This document shows positions 53,001-61,587 of a stretch of DNA of 64,000 nucleotides, piece by piece. A program made the translations under genes and the position numbers. Position 1 is the first letter of the stretch; each line of letters starts with the position of its first letter. This DNA is from Rhodospirillales bacterium (lineage in GTDB: Bacteria > Pseudomonadota > Alphaproteobacteria > Acetobacterales > Acetobacteraceae). The DNA lies in assembly GCA_017304945.1 (NCBI GenBank), contig JAFKLG010000065.1, positions 20,429 to 84,428 on the forward strand, written 5' to 3'. The notes beneath the pieces are model-generated. The model did no database searches. It saw only the letters and a list, made by a program, of their open reading frames with translations, and was not told the DNA's origin.

Positions 53001-54293
53001 ATGTCGTCCAAGCACCCCGAGACCCTGGCCCTGCACGCCGGCTGGCGGCGCGACAGCGCGACCAATGCCGTGGCCGTGCCGATCTACCAGACCACCTCCT
53101 ACCAGTTCGACAGCAGCGAACACGCCGCGAACCTGTTCGGGCTCAAGGAACTGGGCAACATCTATACCCGCATCATGAACCCGACCACCGATGCGTTCGA
53201 AAAACGCATCGCGGCGCTGGAGGGCGGCGTGGCGGCGGTCGCGCTCGCCTCCGGCCAGGCGGCGTCGGCCAACGCGGTGCAGAACCTCGCCCGCGCCGGC
53301 GACAACATCGTCAGTTCCACCGACCTGTATGGCGGCACCTGGAACCTGTTCGCGAACACGCTGAAGGACCAGGGCATCGAGGTTCGCTTCGTCGACCCGA
53401 CCGACCCCGAGGCCTTCGCCCGCGCCACCGACGACAAGACCCGCGCCTATTACGCGGAGACGCTGCCCAACCCCAAGCTGGTGCCGTTCCCGATCGCCGA
53501 GGTGGCCGCGATCGGCCGCCGCTTCGGCGTTCCGCTGATCATGGACAACACCGCCGCCCCGCTGCTGGTGCGTCCGTTCGATCATGGCGCCGCGGTGGTG
53601 ATGTACTCGGCCACCAAATACCTGGGCGGCCATGGCACCTCGATCGGCGGCGTGGTGATCGACGGCGGCAATTTCGACTGGGAGGCGAACCCGGCGCGCC
53701 AGCCGCTGATGAACAGCCCCGACCCGTCCTACCACGGCGCCGTCTGGTCCCAGGCCGCCAAGCCGCTCGGACCCATCGCCTACATCCTCAAGCTGCGCGT
53801 GACGCTGCTGCGCGACCTCGGCGCGGCGCTGTCGCCGTTCAACGCCTTCCTGTTCCTGCAGGGACTCGAGACGCTGCCGCTGCGCATGCGCGAGCACAGC
53901 AAGAACGCGCTCGCCGTCGCCACCTATCTCGCCGGGCGCAAGGGCGTCGCGCGGGTGATCCATCCGTCGCAGCACCAGGGCATTGGCGCCGAACGCACCG
54001 CGAAATACCTCCCGCACGGCCAGGGGGGCCTGCTCGGATTCGAACTCGCCGGCGGCCATGAGGCAGGACGGCGCTTCATCGATGCGCTGAAACTGTTCTA
54101 CCACGTGGCGAATATCGGCGACGCACGCAGCCTGGCGATCCATCCCGCCAGCACCACGCACAGCCAGCTCACCGCCGAGGAACAGGCCGCGACCGGCGTC
54201 ACGCCGGGCTACGTGCGCCTTTCGATCGGGCTCGAGCACATCGACGACATCCTCGCCGATCTGGACCAGGCCCTCGATACCGCCGCTGCCTGA
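53001..54293 (+). CDS. metY: O-acetylhomoserine sulfhydrylase / aminocarboxypropyltransferase
   Basis: This 430-aa PLP enzyme of the Cys/Met metabolism family joins O-acetylhomoserine with sulfide or methanethiol (methionine or homocysteine synthesis). It shows TLALHAGWRRDSATNAVAVPIYQTTSYQF, YTRIMNPTTDAFEKRIAALEGG, the PLP Lys206 in YSATKYLGGHGTSIGG, and the C-terminal HPASTTHSQLTAEEQ...VRLSIGLEHIDDI. The length is that of MetY rather than MetB/MetC (about 390 aa). The start has GAGGGGGAG upstream. A SAM-type riboswitch was looked for in the 180 upstream bases and not recognised. Confidence 0.94.
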   Translation: MSSKHPETLALHAGWRRDSATNAVAVPIYQTTSYQFDSSEHAANLFGLKELGNIYTRIMNPTTDAFEKRIAALEGGVAAVALASGQAASANAVQNLARAGDNIVSSTDLYGGTWNLFANTLKDQGIEVRFVDPTDPEAFARATDDKTRAYYAETLPNPKLVPFPIAEVAAIGRRFGVPLIMDNTAAPLLVRPFDHGAAVVMYSATKYLGGHGTSIGGVVIDGGNFDWEANPARQPLMNSPDPSYHGAVWSQAAKPLGPIAYILKLRVTLLRDLGAALSPFNAFLFLQGLETLPLRMREHSKNALAVATYLAGRKGVARVIHPSQHQGIGAERTAKYLPHGQGGLLGFELAGGHEAGRRFIDALKLFYHVANIGDARSLAIHPASTTHSQLTAEEQAATGVTPGYVRLSIGLEHIDDILADLDQALDTAAA

Positions 54294-54299
54294 TCCGCG

Positions 54300-54329
54300 C
54301 GTCCCCTCTCCCACGCCGGAGAGGGGACG
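54300..54329 (+). terminator. Hairpin after metY
   Basis: CGTCCCCTCTCC (54300-54311) pairs with GGAGAGGGGACG (54318-54329), 12 bp with a six-base loop, just seven bases after the metY stop. There is no T-run. It resembles the palindromes at 26405 and 48870 and may be a terminator of a shared repeat family. Confidence 0.6.
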
Positions 54330-54411
54330 ATCGCTGAGACTCATCACGTCACGCGCCGCCTGCCGCCCGAACTCGCCGGGGGCGTGCCGGTGGCGCGCCA
54401 ATCGCCGATCA

Positions 54412-54441
54412 CGGGCGCTGCAGGGTTCGCCGCAGCGCCCG
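54412..54441 (-). terminator. Hairpin after the sugar-type binding protein gene
   Basis: CGGGCGCTGC (54412-54421) pairs with GCAGCGCCCG (54432-54441) in a 10-bp stem with a ten-base loop, four bases past the minus-strand stop at 54446. It is well placed to end that transcript, though no T-tract follows. Confidence 0.55.
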
Positions 54442-54445
54442 CGAT

Positions 54446-55807
54446 CTACCGCGCGTAGCCTTCCAGCTCGTTCTGGGTCCAGGCGATCACCTGGGCGATC
54501 GATTGCCCGTCGCGCAGCCGCGCCATCATCTGGTTGTGGACGCCACGGTTGTAGATCTGCACGGCAACTTCCGGCGCCGCCTCAGCCCCGGTGAGCGACG
54601 GTTTCTGCGCCGCCGTCGCGCGGATCGGGTAGTTGTAGACGGTGCCCTTGGGCGGACCGACCTCCTCCCAGATCTTGAAGTCGTTCAGCTTGGCGTAGGG
54701 CGGCAGATCGTAGCCCTCGCTCGCCACGTCACGCGCCTCCACATTGTCGCGCTGCATCAGGAACTCGATCAGCTCCTTCCCCGCCGTCTTGTTCTGGCTG
54801 AACTTGTACACCCCCCAGAAGTAGCTCTGCGTCGGCACGAAGCGACCCTTCGGGCCGGACGGCGCCGGGAAGGTCCAGCAATCCGCCGCCACCTCCGGAC
54901 TGTCGCGCTTGGCGACCGCCCAGGCCGAGGGCGGATTGAAGATCAGCGCCGACTTGCCGGAGATCAGCGCGCGGTTGTTGGAGGCGTCGTCGTAGCTCAC
55001 CGCGTCGGCCGGATAGAACTTCACCAGCCGCTGGGCGAATTCCAGTGCCTGGCGCGTGCCGTCCGACTTGAGCTGCGACTTGCCCTCGGCATCGATCAGC
55101 GTGCCACCGAAGGCTGCGAACAGCGCACCATGCATGTCGGTGGCATCGGTGTTCAGCCCGCCGCCCATGCCCAGCGCGAAGGTCATGTTGTCCTTCACCG
55201 CCAGTTCGGCGTACTTCATGAACGCTTCCCAGGTCCACGCATCCTGCAGCGCGTTCTTGTCGTCCCCCGCCGGGTACATCGCCTGCAGATCGAGCCCGTG
55301 CTTCTTGAACCAACTGATCCGCGCGCAGGGTGGCTTGGTCTGCGTGCCGCTGCTCGACGGCACCGCCGCCCAATGGCCCTTGTACTTGGCGAGATAGGTC
55401 GCGACGCTGTTGGCATCGCCGTTCGCCGCCGTGAGGCGCTTCATCACCTCGTCCACCGGCTCCAAACTGTCGGCGTAGTTCTGCACGTCCCAGGTGATGA
55501 ACGTCATCACGTCATGGCCGGCCTTGGCCTGGGTTTCGGCCGCCGGCGTCAGTTGCAGCTTACCGCCCGTGGTGGTGATGAAGTCGGCGGTGACCTCCAC
55601 CTTGTTCTTCTCAGCCCAGGCGTTGACCTGCTTCTGCATCACCCCGTTGGCGCCGGGAACCCAATGGTCCCAGAAGCCGATGTTCAGCTTGCCCGCCGCG
55701 CCGGCGCTGCGGATGTGCACGAGCGGCAATGCGGCGGCGGCGGTCCCCAGCTTCAAGGCATGACGACGCGAGACTGCCCAGGACCTGGGCATGCTTGACT
55801 TGGTCAT
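54446..55807 (-). CDS. Family 1 (sugar-type) ABC solute-binding protein, orphan
   Basis: This 453-aa periplasmic binding protein has an N-terminal twin-Arg-like signal (SRRHALKLGTAAAALPLVHIRSAGA). Landmarks of the family are LNIGFWDHWVPGANGVMQKQVNAWAEKNKV, the hinge region GHDVMTFITWDVQNYADSLEPVDE and AALIFNPPSAWAVAKRDSP-like text near the middle. Trp/Tyr-rich ligand segments (WTFPAPSGPKGRFVPTQSYFWGV) follow. AGGGAG precedes ATG 55807. No permease or ATPase genes are near. It lies 111 bases after another orphan binding protein. Confidence 0.9.
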   Translation of the reverse strand: MTKSSMPRSWAVSRRHALKLGTAAAALPLVHIRSAGAAGKLNIGFWDHWVPGANGVMQKQVNAWAEKNKVEVTADFITTTGGKLQLTPAAETQAKAGHDVMTFITWDVQNYADSLEPVDEVMKRLTAANGDANSVATYLAKYKGHWAAVPSSSGTQTKPPCARISWFKKHGLDLQAMYPAGDDKNALQDAWTWEAFMKYAELAVKDNMTFALGMGGGLNTDATDMHGALFAAFGGTLIDAEGKSQLKSDGTRQALEFAQRLVKFYPADAVSYDDASNNRALISGKSALIFNPPSAWAVAKRDSPEVAADCWTFPAPSGPKGRFVPTQSYFWGVYKFSQNKTAGKELIEFLMQRDNVEARDVASEGYDLPPYAKLNDFKIWEEVGPPKGTVYNYPIRATAAQKPSLTGAEAAPEVAVQIYNRGVHNQMMARLRDGQSIAQVIAWTQNELEGYAR

Positions 55808-55918
55808 ATTTGACTCCCTGTGCGGCACGTTGGCCTTGTCGTTGACGCGCCCTTGGCGTGGGCGCGCTACCACACTACGAGAAGTCAGTTCGGCTTGGGA
55901 CTCAAATCGCGCGCCGCG

Positions 55919-57421
55919 CTACGGGGCGGGACGCACGTCCTGCAGCCGCAGCAGGCCGTCGGCGCGCAGCGAGAACCCGGCGACCTTGCGCGACACGCCC
56001 TGGATGTTGCGCGTCGTCCAGAGATAGATCAGCGGCATGTCCTGGTTCACCTGCGTCCACACGCCGGCATAGAGGTCGCGCCGCTCCGCCACGTCCGTCG
56101 CCGCGCGTGCGCGGTCGAGCAGCCCATCGACCTTCGTGTTGGCGTAGCGCGCCATGTTCAGCGCGCCGCCAGTGTGCAGGAAGGTCCAGGCATTGCTGTC
56201 GGTGTCGAGCAGGCCCGACCAGCCGCCCAGCGCCATCGCGAAGTCGCCGCGCTGCACGGTCGCGAGCGCCGTGCCGAACTCCATCGCGTTGATCTTCACG
56301 TCGAACCCGGCTTCGGCGGCCATCGCCTGGATCACCTCGCCGGTCTGCACCGCCTGCGGGGTGTTGTAGACGACCAGCGGCACGGTGTACGGCGTCTTCA
56401 CGCCCGCGTCCTTCAGCAGCGCCTTGGCCTTCGCCACGTCACGTCCCGGCACCGCGATCGACGGCGCGTAGAGCGGACTCAGCGGCGAGGTCGCCTGGGC
56501 ATTCGGGATATACATCCCGGCGAACACCACCTGGCTCAGCGCGGCGCGGTCGAGCGCCAGGGAGAAGGCTTGCCGCACGCGCGGATCGCGCCCCAGCGGC
56601 GTGTTGGCGGCAACGGCATCGCCGGTGTTGACGGTGAGCGCGCCATAACCGAGCGAGGGGACGGAGACGAGTTGGAGGGCGGGGTTCTTCTCGACCGCGG
56701 CGGCATCGAGCGGTGCGACCTCGGCAATGTCCAATGCGCCCGACTGCAGGTTCGCGAGTCGGATGCTGCTGTCGGGGATCACGCGATAGGTGACGCGGTC
56801 GTAGTGGATGCGCGCCGCATCCCAGTATCCCGGGAAGCGCTCGAGCGTGATGTGGTCCTGCGCCACGCGATCGACGAACTTGAACGGCCCCGCGCAGACC
56901 GGATGCAGCCCGAACTCCTTGCCCGCCGCCTCCGCCGCCTTGGGCGAGACCATCATGCCGGCGCGATCGGTCAGCACCGCGACGAAGGGCGAGAAGGGCT
57001 GCTTCATCACGACGCGCACGGTGAGCGGATCGACGACCTCCGCATGGTCCATCGCGCCGATCTCGCTGCGGCGGAAACTGCCGCTGGCGGTCAGGTGCCG
57101 CTGCAGCGTGTAGACGACCGCGGCGGCGTCGAACGGGGTGCCATCCTGGAACGTCACGTTCGGCCGCAGCTTGATCAGCAGCGTCTGCGGATCCACCCAT
57201 TGCGAGCTGGTGGCGAGCCCCGGCACGATCTGCAGCTTGTCGTCGAAGTCGAACAGCTTGTCGCACAGGGCCGTCATCACCACCGTGCCGACATAGGTGC
57301 GTGAGAAGGTGGGGTCGAGCAGGTCGGGATCGTCGCGCATGCCGATGCGCAGCGTCTGCGCTTCGGTCGGCTGGATCGCGGCCAGGGCAAGAAGGCCGGC
57401 AAGCAGGGGCAGGACGCGCAT
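55919..57421 (-). CDS. Family 5 ABC solute-binding protein, orphan
   Basis: This 500-aa periplasmic protein has a normal Sec signal (MRVLPLLAGLLALAAIQPTEA). Mature features are LRIGMRDDPDLLDPTFSRTYVGTVVMTALCDKLFDFDD, LIKLRPNVTFQDGTPFDAAAVVYTLQRH, CAGPFKFVDRVAQDHITLERFPGYWD and VRQAFSLALDRAALSQVVFAGMYIPNAQATSPLSP. ATG 57421 begins the signal peptide, and the long in-frame extension upstream is spurious. It is separate in sequence from the duplicate pair at 45.5-48.9 kb. No transporter subunits are adjacent. Confidence 0.92.
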   Translation of the reverse strand: MRVLPLLAGLLALAAIQPTEAQTLRIGMRDDPDLLDPTFSRTYVGTVVMTALCDKLFDFDDKLQIVPGLATSSQWVDPQTLLIKLRPNVTFQDGTPFDAAAVVYTLQRHLTASGSFRRSEIGAMDHAEVVDPLTVRVVMKQPFSPFVAVLTDRAGMMVSPKAAEAAGKEFGLHPVCAGPFKFVDRVAQDHITLERFPGYWDAARIHYDRVTYRVIPDSSIRLANLQSGALDIAEVAPLDAAAVEKNPALQLVSVPSLGYGALTVNTGDAVAANTPLGRDPRVRQAFSLALDRAALSQVVFAGMYIPNAQATSPLSPLYAPSIAVPGRDVAKAKALLKDAGVKTPYTVPLVVYNTPQAVQTGEVIQAMAAEAGFDVKINAMEFGTALATVQRGDFAMALGGWSGLLDTDSNAWTFLHTGGALNMARYANTKVDGLLDRARAATDVAERRDLYAGVWTQVNQDMPLIYLWTTRNIQGVSRKVAGFSLRADGLLRLQDVRPAP

Positions 57422-57547
57422 GTTCGCTCCCAATCGTCGGATGGTGATTGACGGATCCGTTTTCCGGACGCCCCTGCCCCGCTGAAACGATAGCGAGGTC
57501 GTGGCGACCGTGTTAGCCCCCGCGACGTTCAGCCCGAGGAGAACGGC

Positions 57548-58252
57548 ATGGCCAACCGCGTTGCCCTGATCACCGGTGGCGGACATGGAATCGGCGCCGC
57601 CATCGCCGCACGCCTCGACGCGGACGGCTGGCGCGTCGTCATCGCCGACCGTGACCCGGCCGCCGTGCCGCCCGCCAACGGGCGCGCGGTGACGTGCGAC
57701 GTTGCCGACGAGACCTCGGTCGCGACGTTGGTGGCCGGCATCGCCGCACAGGAAGGCCGGCTCGATGCTCTCGTCTGCAATGCCGGGATCATGATCCGCA
57801 AGCCGATCGCCGATCTGACGCTGGCGGAATGGTCGCAGGTGATCGGCGTCAACCTGACCAGCACGTTCCTGCTGGTGCGCGCGGCGGAGACGCTGCTGCG
57901 TGCGGCGAAAGGGGCGGTCGTCACCGTCGCCTCCACCCGCGCGCACATGTCGGAGCCGAACACCGAGGCCTATGCCGCGAGCAAGGGCGGGATCGTGGCG
58001 CTGACGCATGCGCTGGCGATCAGCCTCGGCCCCGACGTGCGCGTCAACTGCATCAGCCCCGGCTGGATCCTGACCGCCGGGCCGCAGCCGACGCCGGAGG
58101 AGCACGCGTTCCACCCGGCCGGGCGCGTCGGCGTCCCCGACGACATCGCCGCCCTCACCGCCTTCCTGCTCGGTCCGGACAGCCGCTTCATCACCGGGGC
58201 CGAGTTCGTGGTGGATGGCGGCGTGACGCGGAAGATGATCTACCCGGAATAG
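57548..58252 (+). CDS. Short-chain dehydrogenase/reductase
   Basis: This 234-aa classical SDR has a cofactor loop ALITGGGHGIGAAIAARL, the Asp at the end of strand 2 (VVIADRD) favouring NAD(H), and NAG in CNAGIMIRKPIADL. The catalytic Ser lies in VTVASTRAHM and the YxxxK motif is EAYAASKGGI (Tyr142, Lys146). C-terminal GAEFVVDGGVTRKM is typical. The stop lies 13 bases inside the convergent deacylase gene. ATG 57548 follows AGGAGAACGGC. The substrate is unknown. Confidence 0.93.
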   Translation: MANRVALITGGGHGIGAAIAARLDADGWRVVIADRDPAAVPPANGRAVTCDVADETSVATLVAGIAAQEGRLDALVCNAGIMIRKPIADLTLAEWSQVIGVNLTSTFLLVRAAETLLRAAKGAVVTVASTRAHMSEPNTEAYAASKGGIVALTHALAISLGPDVRVNCISPGWILTAGPQPTPEEHAFHPAGRVGVPDDIAALTAFLLGPDSRFITGAEFVVDGGVTRKMIYPE

Positions 58253-59268
58253 GGGCCGCCGGGGCCGATCTCGGTCCCGAGATGGAACAGGCAGTCGCCG
58301 CGCATCGAGCGGCCCGGCATGCGCTTGCACAGCACCACGCCCTTGCGCTGGAAGCTCAGCAGCACCGGCTCCGCCCAGGGTGTCTCGGGGAAATGCAGCC
58401 GCGCCGCAGGCTGACCCGCCATCACCGTCTCGCCCGGTTCGGCGAGCGGTTCGAACACGCCGTTGTCGGAGGCATAGACGTAGTAGTCCGGGCCGCCGAC
58501 CTCCAGCAGTCGGGTCGGCTGCGGCGGCGCGATCCGGTCGGCCTCTTGCAGCACCCCGAGGTGGACGAGCAGGTTGTTCACGCCCCGCTCCACCATGCGG
58601 AGCGCGCCCGCGGTCAGGTGACCGGCGCCGCCCGCCTCGGTGGCCACGCTCAATACCCCCTGGCGCAAGCAGGCGCCGGTGAGCGTCTGGTCGCCGCCCT
58701 GGTTCGCCGCCACGACATAGGCCGTCTCGGCGCCGAACGCCGCGAGCGCAGCGAGCCCGCGCGCGCCGAGCTCGTCCGGCCGGTAGCCGGGCAACTGCGC
58801 GGTGGGCAGGTACATCAACGACGAACCGCCGGAATGCAGGTCGCAGACCAGGTTGGCCATCGGCACCAGCTCATGCTCCACGTAGTAGGCGAGCTGCTGG
58901 GTGGGCGTGCCGTTCGGATCGCCGGGGAAGGAGCGGTTCAGGTTGCCGTCGTCGATCGGCGACGTGCGCCGCCCCGCCACCGCGGCAGGCAGGTTCAACG
59001 CCGGCAGGATGATCACGCGGCCGCGCATCCGCGCCGGGTCGAGACGTCGCGCCAGGTTGGCGAGCGCCACCTGTCCCTCGTACTCGTCGCCGTGGTTGCC
59101 GGCGACCAGCAGGGCGGTCGGCCCGTCGCCATTGCGCAGCACGACGACCGGGACGGGGATGAACCCGTAGGCGGAACTGTGGACCGAGTGGAACAGGCGC
59201 AGGAACCCATGCTGGCGGCCGTCACGGGTGAAGTCGACCTCGGCGACGATACGGCTGTCGGACGGCAT
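58240..59268 (-). CDS. Succinylglutamate desuccinylase/aspartoacylase-family deacylase
   Basis: This 342-aa zinc deacylase is of the AstE/AspA (M14-like) family. Zinc ligands are His59 and Glu62 (GNHGDEYEG) and a His in VCDLHSGGSSLMYLP. The C-terminal beta domain contains ESGGA-like text EAGGAGHL and then AASDNGVFEPLAEPGETV. Relatives cleave N-acyl amino acids, and some are ectoine degradation enzymes (DoeB). ATG 59268 is chosen because AGGAG is seven bases upstream; GTG 59274 would be too close to it. It overlaps the convergent SDR gene by 13 bases. Confidence 0.9.
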   Translation of the reverse strand: MPSDSRIVAEVDFTRDGRQHGFLRLFHSVHSSAYGFIPVPVVVLRNGDGPTALLVAGNHGDEYEGQVALANLARRLDPARMRGRVIILPALNLPAAVAGRRTSPIDDGNLNRSFPGDPNGTPTQQLAYYVEHELVPMANLVCDLHSGGSSLMYLPTAQLPGYRPDELGARGLAALAAFGAETAYVVAANQGGDQTLTGACLRQGVLSVATEAGGAGHLTAGALRMVERGVNNLLVHLGVLQEADRIAPPQPTRLLEVGGPDYYVYASDNGVFEPLAEPGETVMAGQPAARLHFPETPWAEPVLLSFQRKGVVLCKRMPGRSMRGDCLFHLGTEIGPGGPYSG

Positions 59269-59495
59269 GCGCACTCTCCTGCTGGGATGCCGACGCTAGC
59301 GCGGCGCGCGAGATCGCAGAACACCCCGGCCTCGACATTCGGCCCCAGGCAAGCGTGCCGAGGCGCCGATCGACGCCTCTGCCGGCCGGCGACGCGACGC
59401 GGCCCATGCGCAGTGCGGGAGGCGCGCTTGCCCATCCCGGCGCAACGGACCAGTGTGCCGCGCCTGCGGCCGGGGGACGGCCCATGAGGACCAGC

Positions 59496-60737
59496 ATGAC
59501 CGAAACGATCGAAGCGGATGTCTGCGTGATGGGCGCCGGACCGGTGGGCGGCACGCTCGCCTGCCGGCTCGCCATGGCGGGCGTGCGCACGGTGGTGATC
59601 GACCGCGCCGCCCTGCCACCGATGGAGCACCCCGCCTTCGACGGACGCGCCTACGCGATCGCCGCCGGCGTCCAGCCGCTGCTGCAGGAGGCCGGCCTGT
59701 GGGACCAATTGCCGCAGGTGCCCGGCCCGATCCTGGACATCCGCGTCACCGATGGCCGGATCGGCCGCCCAGCCTCCCGCCTGCACCTGCATTTCGACCA
59801 CCGCGACGTCGGCGAGCAGGCCGGTCCGTTCGGCTGGATGGTGGAGGCCCGCAGCCTGCGAGTCGCGCTGAACGCGCTGATGCCGACCCTGCCCATGCTC
59901 CGCGTCTTCGCCCCCGCCGAGACCACGGTCGAACGCCGGGAGGACGGCGTGACCGTGCAGGTCGCCGGCGGCCCGCGCATCGCCTGCCGCCTGGTGGTGG
60001 CAGCGGAGGGGCGCCGCTCTCCGTTGCGGGAGCAGGCGCGCATCCCGGTCACCCACCTGCCCTACCACCAGACCGGCATCGTCTGCGCCGTCGCGCATGA
60101 GCGCCCGCACCACGGCGTCGCGCTCGAGCACTTCCTGCCCGCCGGCCCGTTCGCGCAGCTGCCGATGGCGGCCAGCCCCGATGCCGAGGCCGGCGGCGCG
60201 GCGAACGTCTCCGCGATCGTGTGGACCGACCGGACGCAGCGCGCCGAGACGCTGATCGCGCTCGACGAACCCCGCTTCAACCGGGAGATCGGACGCCGCC
60301 TCGGCGACCATCTCGGGGCCGTGCGGGTGGTGGGTCGCCGCTGGCACTACCCGCTCTCGGCAATGCTGGTGCATCGCTACGTGGACACGCGCCTCGCGCT
60401 GGCGGGCGACGCGGCGCACGGCATCCACCCGATTGCCGGCCAGGGGCTCAATCTCGGCTTTCGCGATGCGATCGCGCTCGCGGACCTGGTCGGCACGGCG
60501 GTTGCCGCCGGGGAGGATCCCGGCAGCGCGGCGCTGCTCGCGCGCTACCAGCGCCGGCGGCGGCCGGACAACATGCTGATGCTGACGATGACCGACGGCC
60601 TCGACCGGCTGTTCAGCACCGACCTGCGCCCGCTGCGGCTGGCGCGTGACCTCGGCATTGCCGCGGTCGATCGCGCCGGGCCGCTGAAGCGGCTGTTCAT
60701 GCGCCAAGCGATGGGGATCAGCCGCCTGGCGCGCTGA
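59496..60737 (+). CDS. UbiH/UbiF-type FAD monooxygenase
   Basis: This 413-aa aromatic hydroxylase of the ubiquinone biosynthesis type has N-terminal FAD loop DVCVMGAGPVGGTLACRLA, the DG-like motif RLVVAAEGRRSPLREQA and the second FAD motif LALAGDAAHGIHPIAGQGLNLGFRDAIALADLV. This is characteristic of UbiH/UbiF/Coq6. It hydroxylates the ring of a ubiquinone precursor; which position is not resolved. ATG 59496 has AGGACCAGC upstream, and 59484 is an equally possible start. It is alone on its strand, ending six bases before the convergent microgene. Confidence 0.92.
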   Translation: MTETIEADVCVMGAGPVGGTLACRLAMAGVRTVVIDRAALPPMEHPAFDGRAYAIAAGVQPLLQEAGLWDQLPQVPGPILDIRVTDGRIGRPASRLHLHFDHRDVGEQAGPFGWMVEARSLRVALNALMPTLPMLRVFAPAETTVERREDGVTVQVAGGPRIACRLVVAAEGRRSPLREQARIPVTHLPYHQTGIVCAVAHERPHHGVALEHFLPAGPFAQLPMAASPDAEAGGAANVSAIVWTDRTQRAETLIALDEPRFNREIGRRLGDHLGAVRVVGRRWHYPLSAMLVHRYVDTRLALAGDAAHGIHPIAGQGLNLGFRDAIALADLVGTAVAAGEDPGSAALLARYQRRRRPDNMLMLTMTDGLDRLFSTDLRPLRLARDLGIAAVDRAGPLKRLFMRQAMGISRLAR

Positions 60738-60743
60738 CCTGCC

Positions 60744-60851
60744 TCACCGCGCCGGTTGCGGCGCAGGCTGCGGCTTCGGTTGGGGTTGGGGCGCGGGGGG
60801 CGGCATGGACGCGCCGGCGACCACGTCGAAGTCGAAATCGGAACGGGACAT
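60744..60851 (-). CDS. Microgene encoding a 35-aa Pro/Gln-rich peptide
   Basis: ATG 60851 has a very strong AGGAGG six bases upstream. The product starts MSRSDFDFDVVAGASMPP, then is Pro/Gln/Ala-rich to the end (APQPQPKPQPAPQPAR). It has no Cys, signal or hydrophobic segment. The gene lies behind a leader of at least 70 bases that contains a T-tailed hairpin, suggesting control by termination or attenuation. The longer in-frame ORF back to 61043 is not supported. The function is unknown. Confidence 0.6.
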   Translation of the reverse strand: MSRSDFDFDVVAGASMPPPAPQPQPKPQPAPQPAR

Positions 60852-60920
60852 TGGGAACCTCCTGACTGAGAAGGCCACCCTGTCCGACGGATTTCCGAGC
60901 CTACTGGCCCGCAGAAACAC

Positions 60921-60944
60921 GAAAGCCGCCGGAGAGGGCGGCTT
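60921..60944 (-). terminator. T-tailed hairpin upstream of the microgene
   Basis: AAGCCGCC and GGCGGCTT (60923-60930 with 60937-60944) form an 8-bp stem with a six-base loop. Read on the minus strand it is followed by TTTCGTGTTTCT, a weak T-tract. It lies about 70 bases before the microgene start, so it is either an attenuator in its leader or the end of another minus-strand transcript. Confidence 0.6.
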
Positions 60945-61065
60945 CGGGAACTTGCTACGGGTGCACGATCCTAGGCCGCCGGGCTGTACCAGCGGTACCA
61001 AAATCGTGAGGCGGGACGTCGCGTCTGTGCCATGCCGCAGCATTTAGCGCGCCGGCGCCGCGCGC

Positions 61066-61138
61066 GCAAGCGGGGAGGGGTCCAGGGGCAGAGCCCCTGG
61101 CAGGGTCCGGGGCAGAGCCTCGCGCCCACCCCGCTTGC
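61066..61138. repeat. 73-bp composite palindrome (REP-like) before rpmE
   Basis: The outer arms GCAAGCGGGG (61066-61075) and CCCCGCTTGC (61129-61138) are perfect 10-bp inverted repeats. Inside, CCAGGGG at 61082 pairs with CCCCTGG at 61094, followed by a similar GGTCCGGGGCAGAGCC half. With 60852-61217 this is the only gene-free stretch longer than 300 bases; besides the hairpin at 60921 nothing else is recognised in it. I suspect a dispersed repeat of this lineage. Confidence 0.65.
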
Positions 61139-61217
61139 ACCCGCGCCGTCCAACCCGCTATACGCCGCGGCTTCGCGCGGCCGGTCGGGATCGGCGGCGC
61201 CGGCAGGAGTTTGGCGC

Positions 61218-61442
61218 ATGAAGTCCGGGATTCACCCCGAGTATCACGAGATCACCGTCATCATGACGGATGGCACGCAGTTCAAGACCCGGTCCTGCAT
61301 GGGCAAGGCGGGCGAGACGCTGCGGCTGGACATCGACCCGAAGTCGCATCCGGCGTGGACCGGCCAGCAGCGGATCATGGATACGGGCGGTCAGGTGGCC
61401 AAGTTCAACAAGAAGTTCGCGGGTCTCGGCCTCAAGCGCTGA
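61218..61442 (+). CDS. rpmE: 50S ribosomal protein L31
   Basis: This 74-aa ribosomal protein begins [26 protein letters not shown] and ends [27 protein letters not shown]. The sequence [12 protein letters not shown], the HP..TG motif and the final KFNKKF fix the family. It lacks the paired Cys motif of the zinc-binding form, so it is the C-minus type. The start ATG has GGCAGGAG upstream. It follows the composite palindrome and precedes the hsp20 promoter. Confidence 0.97.
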   Translation: MKSGIHPEYHEITVIMTDGTQFKTRSCMGKAGETLRLDIDPKSHPAWTGQQRIMDTGGQVAKFNKKFAGLGLKR

Positions 61443-61457
61443 GCCGTTACGATGCCT

Positions 61458-61486
61458 CTTGAACGGGGCTGGGTCTGATCCAAAAT
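61458..61486 (+). promoter_or_regulatory. Candidate heat-shock sigma (RpoH) promoter for hsp20
   Basis: CTTGAA at 61458-61463 matches the heat-shock -35 element. After 16 bases CCAAAAT at 61480-61486 could serve as -10. It lies just after rpmE and about 45 bases before the ROSE-like hairpins. The -10 match is imperfect. Confidence 0.45.
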
Positions 61487-61530
61487 CGTTGGCTGTCCGG
61501 GATGCCCAATCGGGGTCCCGGGGCCTGACA

Positions 61531-61587
61531 GAGCCGGCCCGCCGGGCGGCTCGGGATCAAGACCTTGCTTGTTCAGGAGGTTATCTC
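61531..61587 (+). promoter_or_regulatory. ROSE-like RNA thermometer upstream of hsp20
   Basis: First hairpin: GAGCCG-G-CCC pairs with GGG-CGGCTC (61531-61552). Second: CCTTGCT (61563-61569) pairs with the Shine-Dalgarno AGGAGG (61575-61580) with a bulged G at 61567, the U(U/C)GCU motif typical of ROSE elements, and a five-base loop. At low temperature this would hide the ribosome site; warming would open it. The start ATG is at 61588. Confidence 0.7.
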
